From the NCBI GenBank assembly GCA_003952965.2, contig CM025854.1, forward strand, positions 15,850,247-15,914,246: 64,000 nt of DNA. The letters run 5' to 3'. Origin of the DNA: Morella rubra (lineage: Eukaryota; Streptophyta; Magnoliopsida; Fagales; Myricaceae). The notes beneath the pieces are model-generated. The model did not search any database and was not told the origin of the DNA. It saw nothing but the letters and a program-made list of their open reading frames with translations. The position numbers and the translations under genes were made by a program. Positions within the stretch are counted from its first letter, which is position 1, and each line of letters opens with the position of its first letter. Of the stretch, positions 24,655 through 35,487 are shown piece by piece.

Positions 24655-25701
24655 GGGCTATTTCGCTTAGAGGTCAATCACACCTCTCAAACTTAACTTC
24701 TCTATCATTTTTGAGCTATTTCTCTCTTTCAAAATCTGTTCATCATTGTTGGGGTTTCAGCTCTTTTTGGTCGTTACTACACGTGTGTTCTAAAGTAGTT
24801 CGATTTTTGAAGCAAATTGGGTAAACGGAGTTACTACACTATTTTCCTCGAAAAATGATGAAAAATGAAAATGAAATATTCCATGAAAGAATTATTTCAT
24901 AAAAATTTTGTGAAAATAAAGTATTATTGCAAATTATGTTATTTTGAAAGCAAGTGTGGAATTTTTAAGGCATACTTAAATCTTAATTTATTTACTATTT
25001 CGAAATTCTTTCTCAAAGATATTTTTTCTGTTGAATATAATTTCTCTGTTTCTATTTTTGTTACTTATGTTATTATCTATTATATTGTTTTCAAATCCCG
25101 AGGCGATGTTCTATTATTGTTATTGCTGCTGTGTCAGTATTAACTTACTATTTCTAAGTGCACTCATTCTACAGAGTGACTTCTGCGTGGGTTTCTCCCT
25201 AGTGCACATTTAGCGTTTTGTCGTAAGTCTTAGTAGGATAAAGTCCACTTATTGTTGACTTAATTTGGTTAGCTGTCGATTAAGTCGTTGCATAACCCTA
25301 CCACATAGGTAAATGTGGCTTACTATTAATGCCAAAGAGGATTTTTTTTTTGTAATTATTATATTTTTCTGATTACATAAAAGATTATATTTTTGTTGTT
25401 TATTTTATTCTCTGGTTACTGATTTGTCGAACTCACTCGTTATTATTTATTCCTATTTTCAGAGATTTTTGAGGAAAATGTCCAAGATCAGACTTAGGTG
25501 GCACACGACCAGGAATAGATAAGAACATCATTTTGAAAATTAGAAACTTTGACTATTAAAAGATTTTGTTTAAGTTTATGTTTTGGACATGAGAGTTATA
25601 ATGATGTTTTATTTATAATAAAGGAGGTAAATTTCTTTTAGTTATTTTATTTCTAAGAGGAAAAGTCCACTGCTTGACCATGCTGGATTTGGGGCATGAC
25701 A

Positions 25702-27815
25702 ATGTTGATGGTTCTATCACACCCCGTGAACCCACCACTCCAAATCTCAGTCCCTCTTCATCTTCCTCTTCATCTTCCTCTTTTACCATAGCCAATCCTA
25801 CTTTTAATACTTAGCAACAAATAGATTAACTCCTTCTTAGCATACTTATATCCTCTTTCTGAATCCATTACTCCCCACACTATTGGATGTTCCACCTTTC
25901 GAGCTCTTTGGATAGCTATAGAGAAATTATTTACCTTTCAATCTAGAGTTCGCATACTACAAAGTCATATTTCCTTGGCAACCATAAAAGGGTGTCTTTT
26001 CCATTATTGAGTATTTTTAGAAAATCAAGACCATGGTTGATAATTTGGCTGCTGCTAGACAACCCTTGAGAGATTTTGAAATCCAATCCTACTTACTTAT
26101 GGGCTTAGGATGTGAATATGATGTATTTGTCATTTCTGTTACAACTCAAGTGGATCCCCGTTCTCTTCATGACATTTATAGCCACTTGCTTGCTCACAAG
26201 ACTCGTATTGAGTAACACGATGCCTCTAATGCAATTTTCTTTCCCAATGTTAATGTCATTACCAAAGGTGGATCCAATTATAACTGTGGCTCATAGAGGT
26301 CGTGGTGGTCATGGTAATGGACGGCACAATCCCTCTTTGGCTCTTGGTATTCTCGGCTTATCTCCTCAACAGGTTGCTGCTCTTCCCACTTGCCAAGTTT
26401 GTGGCAAAGCTGGTCATATAGCTCTAGGCTGATAATCCAAATCTTGTTGTCTACCCTTGCCTCATCTCAACATCCCACTGATTTGAACTGGTACCTAGAT
26501 TCCTGCGCAACTCATCACTTAACTGCTGATCTCAACAACCTCTAACTCAACAGAAAGGAGTATCATGGTACTGATCAAATAAGAGTAGGAAATGGCTCAG
26601 GTTTGGCTATCCATGTTGGTTCATCTTATCTCTCCACTTCAAAATCAAAATTTCTTCTTCATAACATTCTCCATGTACCTCATATTACAAAAACTCTTGT
26701 CTCTGTCTTTCAATTTGTTAAAGATAACAATTATTTTATTGAATTTTATCCTTCATATTTCTTGATCAAGGATAAGGATTCGAGACAACTACTGCATCAA
26801 AGTTTGAATAGAGGTGGCTTATATACATTCTCTCCCACTTTTGGTTCTTCTGTTCATTCAATTCATCTTGTGGAACATATGGGGACCTTCTCCTATTCCT
26901 TCAATAAATGGAGCTCGTTTCTATATTTTTTCATTGATGACTTTAGCAAATTCATTTAGATATATCCTATCTCATATAAATCAAATGTGGAACATATTTT
27001 TCATCTCTAAACTTCTTGAGCTTGGCCTCATTGCTTCTAGAGCTGACACCTCTCTCTTCATTCTTCACTAGCAAGGCTTGGTCATTTTTGTTCTAATATA
27101 CGTGGATGACATCGGCATCACTAGCTCTAATCCTGCTGCTATTGACAATCTTCTTAAGATGTTGCAGGTTGATTTTCCAATCAAGGATCTTGGACCGTTA
27201 ATTTTTTTTCTTAGAGTAGAAGTCACGACTACCTCCACATAATCATTGTTATCTCAATGACGGTACATCCTTGATTTGTTAAAATGACAGATATGACCAA
27301 ATTAAAGCCCGTCTCCTCACCCAAGTCAAGCTTTCAATCATTATCTACTAATCATGGTGAAATTTTATCGAATGTCACAACTTATCGCAGCTGTCAATCA
27401 CGGTGAAATTTTGTCAGTTTATGCACCATCCTACAATTGTCCATATGCAACCAATCAGGAGAATTATGAGGTATCTCAAATTAATTGTGAAGCATGGCCT
27501 TCTTATTTCAAAGCATGTTCCATCTATTTTTACTCTTCATGCATATTTTGATGCAGACTGGCCATGATGTCTTGATGATGGCAAATCCACAAGGGGATAT
27601 TCTATTTATTTATGCTCGAATTTAATTTCATGGAGATCTCGCAAGCAAGCTACCATTGCTAGATCAAGCACTGAATTTGAGTATAAGTCCCTCACAAATG
27701 TTACTGTAGAAGTTTCATGGATCCAATCCTTGCTAGAAGAACTTGGAATTTTTCTTTCGAATGGTCCAATACTTTGGTGTGATAATATTGGTGCTAATTA
27801 TCTCACCTCCAATCC
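25702..27815 (+). pseudogene. copia-A gag-pol remnant, part 1
   Basis: Gag resumes at 25705 (VDGSITPREP, then LAAARQPLRDFEIQSYLLMG near 26045) and reaches a zinc knuckle CQVCGKAGH at about 26391. Protease reads WYLDSCATHHLTADLNN near 26483, followed by the pre-integrase block LLHQSLNRGGLYTFSP. Integrase starts (WGPSPIPSINGARFY ... FIDDFSKFI) but joins directly to the middle of reverse transcriptase near 27005 (KLLELGLIASRADTSLFILH, VLIYVDDIGI). This shows a deletion of roughly 1.5-2 kb compared with a full element. RNase H follows at 27550-27815 ([25 protein letters not shown]). Many stops and shifts are present. Confidence 0.85.
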
Positions 27816-28847
27816 CAGTGGCGAACGCAGGGGGTATCGAACCTCGGTGTCCGCCATCCATTACTCAGCCTTAAACAAATTTTTGCATGTGTGTGTGTGT
27901 GTTTTTTTTCATAAGTTGGCCTGGGCTCGACACCCATTAGGCCTAGGCTATATGAGGAACAAAGCTAGTGGGCAGGTGGAAAAAATACAGGAAAAAAAAA
28001 GTTGAAAATAATGAGGAACAATGCTACTTTTACTTTCTATATATAATCTATTAATATTGGATCTCCAAGCAAAATGTACTGTTAATTCTTTGATCAGCAA
28101 TCCTAATCTTGCATTTATATCAGTATGATACTAATTAATGCGATCATATATTAAGATTTTAGTCGACATCCATCAACGATCAAGCTGATGGTCTTGTTTT
28201 TTTTTTTTTTTCAATTTACTATGTACCTTTATGGGCACACCCAGGCTTTTAGTAAGGAAGCTAAGATTAGAAGGAAAGGTTGAATCAAAGTTAGACGAGA
28301 AAATGTTAATTAATCAATATTAATTGTGGGCTAAATTGTGTGTGGGTGTGAGTTTTGCCTTAAAATTCCAATTTTAGTTGTAGGAACAGTATGTCCAAAA
28401 ATTCAAGTTAAATCCATGTTTGCATATTTTTCAGCTTGAAGTCAAAACTTTTGTGCACTTCCTTGATACACATTACAACAATATGACTTTAATCATATAT
28501 ATATATGGTGTGTGAAAGGCTCAAAATTGACCTAATCGTATGTCTCTATCAAAATGATCTGCATTAAGTGTCCTAGAAAGCTCTCTAAATTCTTCATTAA
28601 AAATAGAATATGCACTGCAAATATTAAAACACCATTGCCAACTGATTGATTGTCTTCACTTTTGTTTTGTCACCTCTCAGTCGCTGTACATAGTACGTAT
28701 ATATATTCTAATATTTTTAATGCTTTTAGTCCTTAATTTTTGACATTGTAACTCTAAGACAATTTTTTGTATTACGAAGGGATTTTTTTTTGTCATTTCG
28801 CCATTAAAGTTCGCCACTCTTGGATTTTAATCCTGATTCCACCACTG
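27816..28847 (+). mobile_element. Non-autonomous hAT element, 1032 bp
   Basis: Begins CAGTGGCGAACGCAG at 27816 and ends GATTCCACCACTG at 28847. The perfect 8-bp duplication TCCAATCC lies at 27808-27815 and 28848-28855. It has no transposase. It interrupts copia-A RNase H between [13 protein letters not shown] and HFTLAQKHIEIDFHFVR-like frames. Its last ~140 bp are shared with the hAT ends at 9157, 12190 and 54884. Confidence 0.92.
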
Positions 28848-29050
28848 TCCAATCCTCCATTTCACACTCGCACAAAAACATATTGAAATTGATTTTCACT
28901 TTGTTCGCGATCCTAAAAAATTGGATGTTTAATTTATTTTAAGCAAAGATCAATCTGTAGATATCTTCACCAAGTCTTTATCTACCCAACAATTTCAAAT
29001 TCTTTGATCCATACTAAACCTCTGGTCCTTCCCGTTTAGTTTGCAGGGCA
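28848..29050 (+). pseudogene. copia-A RNase H end and polypurine region
   Basis: Frames give KHIEIDFHFVRDPKKLDV (one base change restored by reading across frames) and DQSVDIFTKSLSTQQFQIL, the usual Copia C-terminus. TTTGCAGGGCA directly before the 3' LTR stands where the polypurine tract should be and is degraded. Confidence 0.7.
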
Positions 29051-30010
29051 TATTGAATCACAAGAATTTGAAAATCAAATTGAGGATACAATTGATAAGA
29101 GTAGGGCTATTTAATTCTGGTGTAGGTGCTAGTTTTGGCCGGATAGGCCGGTTTTTAAATAATTGCCACCTACACCTACACCATTAAGGGAAAAAAGCCC
29201 TTAGTGGTGGCAGTTTCTGGTTAACCTATATTCATATTGAGCCATCAATTTTTCATAGCACGAGTTAAATACCTTTTAAACTCTCTTATGCCATTAAAGA
29301 CACCTAAGAGGAAAATGAAAGCTGAAAACCCATATTTCATTCTTTAAAAAGCTGAGAACAATCAAATAGGGGACATTATCTAGTGTTACAGAAAGCTCAA
29401 AATCAATGAGTACACATTTCTTTTGACTCTGAGAAAACCACATTATGCAAAAATGTTGGTGGTCAAAATTGTGTCCTCTCCTAGGACCCTCGTTTTGTGA
29501 GACCAACGTTGAAGTAATTGCATTTTTTAAAAGATAGATGAACCAACAGAACATAAATAACATCTTATTGATCAATACATCCACTTGGTAACAATATTTT
29601 TCCTATTAAATTCCAAACCCTAAAAACAACAAACAAAAAGGGAAAAACTATGAGAAGTATTACCTCAACTGTGGTCGACAATGGAAGGCGCGGTAGCCGG
29701 CAGGCATGGTGGTTAACGAAGGGTTGTGCCACTGCCGCTGGAGAGGGAGGGGAGGGAGAGAGAGAGAGGCAAAAAAAAGGAAAAAAAAAAAAAAAAAAAA
29801 AAATCCGAGAACCGAGAATGCCCCTGGATTTTTTACAAAATACTAAACCGGCATGGGCACTAGTGAAGCCGGGTACTAGCAACCTGATGCCGGTACCACC
29901 AAATTTTTCCGATGATACTGAACAGCCCTGACTAAGAGTTAGGCTCAGATAAAATGTACTTGTACTAAAGATAAGAAAAGAATCGTTGAAATGGAACCAT
30001 TTTTAAAATC
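29051..30010 (+). repeat. 3' LTR of copia-A, interrupted by a hAT element
   Basis: TTGAATCACAAGAATTTGAA at the start and AGTTAGGCTCAGAT, AAAATGTACTTGTACTAAAG and GGAACCATTTTT after the insertion match the 5' LTR in order. Without the 829-bp hAT insertion and its duplicate it is shorter than the 5' LTR because of a ~64-bp internal deletion. The distal end is unclear. Confidence 0.6.
29102..29930. mobile_element. Second hAT-type element, 829 bp, different family
   Basis: Ends TAGGGCTATT at 29102 and, inverted, CAGGGCTGTT at 29930, the start seen in many plant hAT elements. Flanking octamers GATAAGAG (29094-29101) and ACTAAGAG (29931-29938) agree at six of eight bases, an aged duplication. The interior has no transposase. 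It carries a GA/A-rich tract at 29755-29805. Confidence 0.75.
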
Positions 30011-30467
30011 TTTAGAAAAGAATTGCGAAAAGTTTTTTCACTACGATCAATGCAAAGATTAGACGCCAGATGTGGTGCTTGCCAAATCATGAGTCCAACA
30101 GTTTAATATGCTCTATCTGACTCTTCAGGGTCACACGTCCCGCGTTACCCCAACTGTAAATCTATAAAAGAACCGCTGATGGCCGAAGGACTGACTTTGT
30201 GCAAAAAGAAACATAATTTGGTCCGTGCCATATTGAAGGAAATGGCACTCGTATTAGTCTAGACTAATTAAGGACATCTAAATAATGTTCTTACAACAAG
30301 AAAATAAAAGAAAAAAAAAATTGACATTTTTGAACTTCTAGACAGTTGCTTATAATGGATGATATATGACATCTAAAACTCCTTTTCGATCATAACTAAA
30401 TGTCTCAATTTCAGTCATAAAATTTACACGTGTATATATCCGGCCCGTAATTTTTGTGCTCAAAGGG

Positions 30468-33350
30468 CTAAACTCCGACCATATACGAAGGGCTTTCTAG
30501 TTGTTTCTGTTGCTGCTGCTGCTGCTGTAGCTGTGGCGATAATTGAATAATGCTACACCTTAGACTTCTCTCATGGAGCTGCTCGCAGATATTTCCAAGG
30601 AAAGTTTACAGAGTAATAATTAGTTTCCGGCAATATTTGATGTTATTCATGTTACGTCGAGCATTTATACTTTACCTCGAGGGTAGATATGGTTCGGAAA
30701 AGTTCAAGACACTCCTCTAAAAGCAACTTTTCTTGGGCAACAACCTGTGGTAATTCTGATACAACTGTGGCAGTGTTACAAGCCTGTGGATTAATTGAAG
30801 CAAATATTCAAGCCAAGTCCATAAAAATATAAAAGCACAAGCTGGCCGTAAAACGCATGACAATTGCATATAGAATTCTTAACGATTGAGGCTGCCTACC
30901 GAGGGCGCAAGACCAGTAAAAATCGACCTCATGGAAGTTGTGAGATCCAATGCGTCTCCAAGAGTGATGGCAGCCAATTGCATGTCCGCCTGAAACAAAC
31001 ACAAGTAGTTTAATTCTTAAACAACTCACCGACGGACGGCAGCAGAAATTGTTTTTGGCTCCTTCTCCTGTTCTTTAGCCTACCTTTGCACCATCAGTTA
31101 GGGGTACTCTGCAGACAACAGCGTGCAAAGACTCCCTAATCTTCGAAACTGCCGATAAGTGTTGTCTTTCCATATCTCCCCACGCTGGCAAGAGCCTAAT
31201 CTACAAACATCCTCACGTATTGCACCATAAACAACATCATTCGATTTATAAAAACTAATGCACTTGTATGGATCTTGAATGTAAGAGAAAGAGTGTTGTG
31301 AATACTTGGGAATAGAGTATATAGTTCAGCTTCATGTGAAGCTTTTCCTTCTCAAGTTGTAATTTCTTATATGCAACAGAAAGGCGCAACTTCTTGAGAC
31401 CATCCCAAGCGTACATCAAATTTTCTCTGCCCAAAAACAAAACAAGAGCAGAAAATACTGTTATCAGCTAAGATTACAAGGCACATCAACTTTTTGTGCT
31501 AAATCTACATTTTAGCTAAGATTGATGTCTTCCCAGTGATGAGAGGTTTTAGTTTTTGTTGTTCACATATGGAATAACACGTCATATGGCTTACGAAAAA
31601 AGAAGGATAACACATGGCCCATTGAGTTTGACATGCATGTATATTTTCACAGGGATAAGAATGTAACTATCCCACTGATGTATTGCAAGGTGATTTGGTA
31701 GACTCATGATATGGTGAAGTACATTTGGAGAAAGAATTTTGTGATTTTTTTTTTTTTTTTGGCTCTAAACTATTGGGTTAATATTAGTTTGAGGTCAAAA
31801 TTACCTAGTTTGTCGTATTGAGTACTCGAACGATCAAACACATCGATGCATAGCTGTTAAAAAGATCATACGGTTGAAATGGGTAAAACCTAGCAGAATC
31901 TCAACAGTTTGATCCTATAATTAACCAAAGGGCACATATTAATTAATTATTTTGATAGCTCGAGTGCTTATACGACTAACTCGATAGTTTATTAGTCCAA
32001 TATTTTGACAGCGTAATGTAATTTTCCCTCAAGACTTTAATCTTCATGATTTTTGAGTAACAGATTGATATGAAAATTTTCTAATATGTTGCTAATGTAG
32101 CACAACGTACGGAAAGTCACAATTAACACATAATCAAAAAAGGAAAAAAAGAGAGCCGTGCACACCTCTGCCTGATCAGCTATGCTCCTATTCACAGCCT
32201 CTGCTCTAGCATTCGCATACCGCCACTGCAACGACCGATTATGAAGTAACCGAAGTTGATGAACGTTCTCTGCATTAATACCAAGCAACATCGGCGATGA
32301 GCAACCTGACGAAGATTTCTTACCCTTAAGCAAGTCCAACCCCATGTTAAGTAATTTCTCCATGCCCGTTGCCCTCGCGGGAGCATTCGGAGGCTTCAAA
32401 CTCGAAAACGACATCGGTTTACCCTTGCTTTCCACTGACAGCGGCGGTGAGCGCGATCGTCCGGGCGACAATGCCCACTGTGACTTAGCAACCGTCAGGG
32501 AATTCACCCTCCTAATTGCGTTTTTTATGGTAAATTTCTTTGAGCTTTGAAAACTATCTGAGGATACCGTGTTCGTAATATTCGAATCTGAAACCCGCAT
32601 GGCATGAGATATATCCCTCGTATACTTGGAAGAAACTTCGACGTCCGATTTCTGCAAGCCAATACCCGTCGAACCAAACTCTGTGCTCGAACCTCCATCG
32701 CTGCACTCTGAGTCCAGGTCCAAAGTGCTTGTAAAAGAATCCGAATTTTCATATTTTCTCCGGTTCATCTCGTTTTCATCTATGGACAATCTTCCAGGGA
32801 GAAAGCCCGAAGATTTAGAGGACGTATTCAACAACACGGAAGAAGAAGATTTTCCGGGGGACGATAATTTTCCGGTACATCTGGCAGACCCTCCGAGACT
32901 CGCTCTATGATTTTCTTTGGGGCCGATCTCCTTCCCATTCTGCAACCCACTGGACTCGTTGGAACTTCTCCGCCCACTAGGAAAAACGCGATCAGCGTTC
33001 GTTTGTTTCTTATCATTCTTGCGGTCTTTCAGCCTCTCGTTTCCAAGATGATGGGCCAGAGTATCCAAATTCTTGTTTGACTTAGGGGAAGAAGAAGTAG
33101 CCGATGAAGGCCAAAGTCGTATTAGTCCCGTTTCCTCGATGCTCCGTTGTTTGCGCGTACTGGCGGAAGTGGCGGTCCTTGGCTTGTGCCGAATCGGAGA
33201 GAGAGATTGATTATTGGGAGACGTCGACATTCCGGTTTCACGCGAAGTGGTGGAACATGGAGAGAGAAACCGTGAGCTCACCTCACGGGATCTCGGTCTT
33301 CGTCGTTTCGACGACTCATGCGAGAGCACCTGATCGTTCTCATTCTTCAT
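30468..33350 (-). CDS. QWRF3: QWRF motif-containing protein (QWRF3-like), 6 exons
   Basis: Exons by splice signals and frame: 33350-32164, 31426-31306, 31200-31084, 30989-30900, 30783-30676 and 30578-30468, giving 577 residues in one frame. The family (DUF566, with Arabidopsis AUG8, EDE1 and SCO3) contains augmin-related proteins that bind microtubules, acting on spindle, phragmoplast or cortical arrays. The N-terminal half is basic and serine-rich (SSKRRRPRSREVSSRFLSP near residue 14). A conserved QWALSPGRSRSP block lies near residue 288 and the name-giving motif LQWRYANARAEA near 374. The C-terminus is helical (ENLMYAWDGLKKLRL, LLPAWGDMERQHLSAV). The motif reads QWRY, not QWRF. A glutamine run (CAG/CAA) sits 14 codons before the stop. 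Exon 1 donor is GGT|GTGC, chosen because it alone keeps frame. The start is the ATG at 33350. The N-terminus most resembles QWRF3, but this paralogue assignment is from memory. Confidence 0.88.
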
Positions 33351-33560
33351 GTCTTCCTCCGAGAACCTCAACAAAGATAAAAATTTTCAGCTTCCCTTTT
33401 GATTCTTTGAACTTGAAATCAATTAGGCCCAGAAAAACAGTGAGAGAGAGAGAGAGAGAGAGAGTTGGTTACGAGGAACAAGGAGTAAGAGGATTCTGGG
33501 GAATTTTTGAAAAAACAAACGGATAACATTATAAACAAACACTTGAAAGTGGCGGCAAGC
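33351..33560 (-). promoter_or_regulatory. 5' leader of the QWRF gene with GA microsatellite
   Basis: Upstream of the ATG on the minus strand lies a CT run (GA repeat at 33440-33465 on the plus strand), typical of plant 5' leaders. No clear TATA box was identified. Confidence 0.35.
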
Positions 33561-35487
33561 AAACAAGACTTATATGCCGGCAAACGAGGGGTGCAAGGGT
33601 CATCTTGGTCGTTTAATTACGTAAATTCCTTGATGAAGAGACGTTTTGCAGTAGCAGACAGCTAGCACTTGGCATCCAACTGACTTGTCTTATGTTAAGG
33701 TTGAGCCCCTCTCTGTTGAGCGCCGGCAGAGGCAGATGAAAGTTTCAAAGGAGCTTTTCAGGGGTATGTGCCACGCAGACACGTCACGATACGAAATTTC
33801 GCCGCGTTCAAAAGCCGGATATACAAAAACTATATAAAAGTTTGAAACTACTTTTTTTTTTTTAAAGTACTTTTTTTTTTCTACGTAAGTTTGGAAGTAC
33901 TTAATTTTATTGACTTTATACTTTCGTTCAATTTACACTCTTTCTCGACTGTATTATTTTTGTTACCTTTTGTCTATCCACTATTCATTTTTTTAAAAAT
34001 TAATGAAGAATAGATATTTGTGTTAAATATTTATTAGTGACTTTCGACTGGGGGTAAAAAGTTGTACCCGATGTAGATAAAAATTGGTTGCATTTATTTG
34101 ATGTTATAATGTACCCTTTAAACAAACTCAAACAAGTATGTTTTTTTTTCTCCAATTATAATATACCTTTCTGTTACATCATGAATCCAGATTTTTACCA
34201 CTTAATGTAGACATTTGGAAGTTACAATTGTTTTAATCGCTGAATAACCTTTTGGTATGATTCGGTCCAGAAATATTTCGTAAAATCTAATTAAAATTTA
34301 TTCCCTCAACCAAAAACAGACACTCTCATTGAAAAGACTTTAAGGTAAAATGCCACCACTTAATTATCAATCGGGTTCAACCTAAGCTCGTGCGGTTTTT
34401 CAATGGCCATTTGCACCTTTGGCAGAAGCAGAAATGAAGTGGTCAAGTGGGCACTTATAAAATTCTGAAGGGTTGATTTAGTAGTTCAGGCTTGAGTTTT
34501 TGGTTTCAAGTTCAAAAATCTCATAGGTGTTACCAGCTATTTGGAATACTCTCAGAATTTTTAACCTGGTAATTATTCAGTTTATATAAGACACAAGATT
34601 GCACAGACTCTAAAATTAGTCGAAATACACGTAAGTTAACCCGAACACTCAGTCAAAAAAAAATGTAGGTACTTATAAAGTTACATCTTTATATCCATAT
34701 TACCCATCAGTACACAAGTGGCAAGAGACATTTATGGGTACATGTCTTTCTTTCTTTTTTCTTTTTGTACCCTTCATGTGTTCAAGTGTCACTGATGTAA
34801 TGGCTTTAGTGATCGATCGTGCAGACTATAAAACCAAAAAATAACTTTTGAGTTTTGGCCCACGAAAGATAACTGATTTTTGACTTGCACAGCTGAGATG
34901 GATCTTTCAGATCTTTAAGCGGCTGCACGCTCGGGCATTAGTTTTTGTTTGTTTTTTTCCTTTTCATTCAACAATAATTTATTTTAGGTAAATGTTTTTC
35001 AACTCTTCGGTATCATTGCAGATGGATAAAATCTTGAAAGCTAGCAACGAAGATGGAAAGACGAGCTTCAAAGGAAACAAAAGAATACTATCAGATAAGA
35101 AGAGGAAGAGGAAGTAAATTGTACGGAGTCCAAAGGTCCCCTTTCCATTTCCATGTTTTTCCTTTATCATCCTCTTTCCCTTTCCATGATTTTCAATACA
35201 ACCAAAGGGCACTTGACACTGGCTTGGAAAGGTTCACTGTTCAGTTTAGATGACAAGCTACAAAAAATCTCAAGGTACAAAACCAAGAATTAATATTCCT
35301 TTATAATTTCCCTAGAATCAGCAAGCTATGCTATAACAGGAAAGCAGAGGGTCAATAGATAGCCATGTTACAGCCTCTAGGAATGCTTGACGTGTTAAAA
35401 CATAATCCAAGCAATACCAAGACCAAATTTTAGACCTTCTTGTGTACCGAATTTACCGGGGAAGAGATAAATTAAGCAAGTCCAATA
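33561..35487. other. Intergenic spacer between QWRF and GAUT genes
   Basis: AT-rich spacer containing the shared upstream region of the QWRF gene and the 3' flank of the GAUT gene. No open frame with a recognisable domain was found. The 35000-35250 segment is pyrimidine-rich and may belong to the GAUT 3' UTR. Confidence 0.4.

Larger units (their letters stand above)
13853..25701 (+). mobile_element. Solo LTR (about 1.67 kb) inserted in copia-A and itself split by CACTA
   Basis: Begins TGTGATAACCCG at 13853 and ends GGGGCATGACA at 25701. It is flanked by the perfect 5-bp duplication ATGTT at 13848-13852 and 25702-25706. After removing the CACTA element and one copy of its 3-bp duplication, about 1675 bp remain with no primer site, coding region or second LTR. 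This is what LTR-LTR recombination leaves behind. TG..CA ends and TGTGATAACCC suggest a Gypsy-class LTR (inference). A TATA box lies at 24647-24654 and a CT microsatellite at 24421-24449. Confidence 0.75.
13444..30010 (+). mobile_element. Degenerate Ty1/Copia element (copia-A), host of the nested stack
   Basis: LTR-like sequence at 13444 and 29051, a tRNA-Met-type primer site at 13641, and gag, protease, integrase, reverse transcriptase and RNase H fragments in Copia order identify a Ty1/Copia element. Its own sequence is about 3.7 kb once insertions are removed. It is split by a solo LTR (13853-25701) and by two hAT elements. Most of integrase and the first half of reverse transcriptase are deleted near 27005. 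It is the oldest layer of the stack. Confidence 0.8.

Noticed and set aside
29565..29931. Open frames of about 100 residues on both strands
   Set aside because: They lie inside a non-autonomous hAT element and cross a GA/A microsatellite; no domain.
32344..33526. Plus-strand and alternative minus-strand frames over the QWRF exon
   Set aside because: Shadows of the long QWRF exon, whose frame continues through five further exons.
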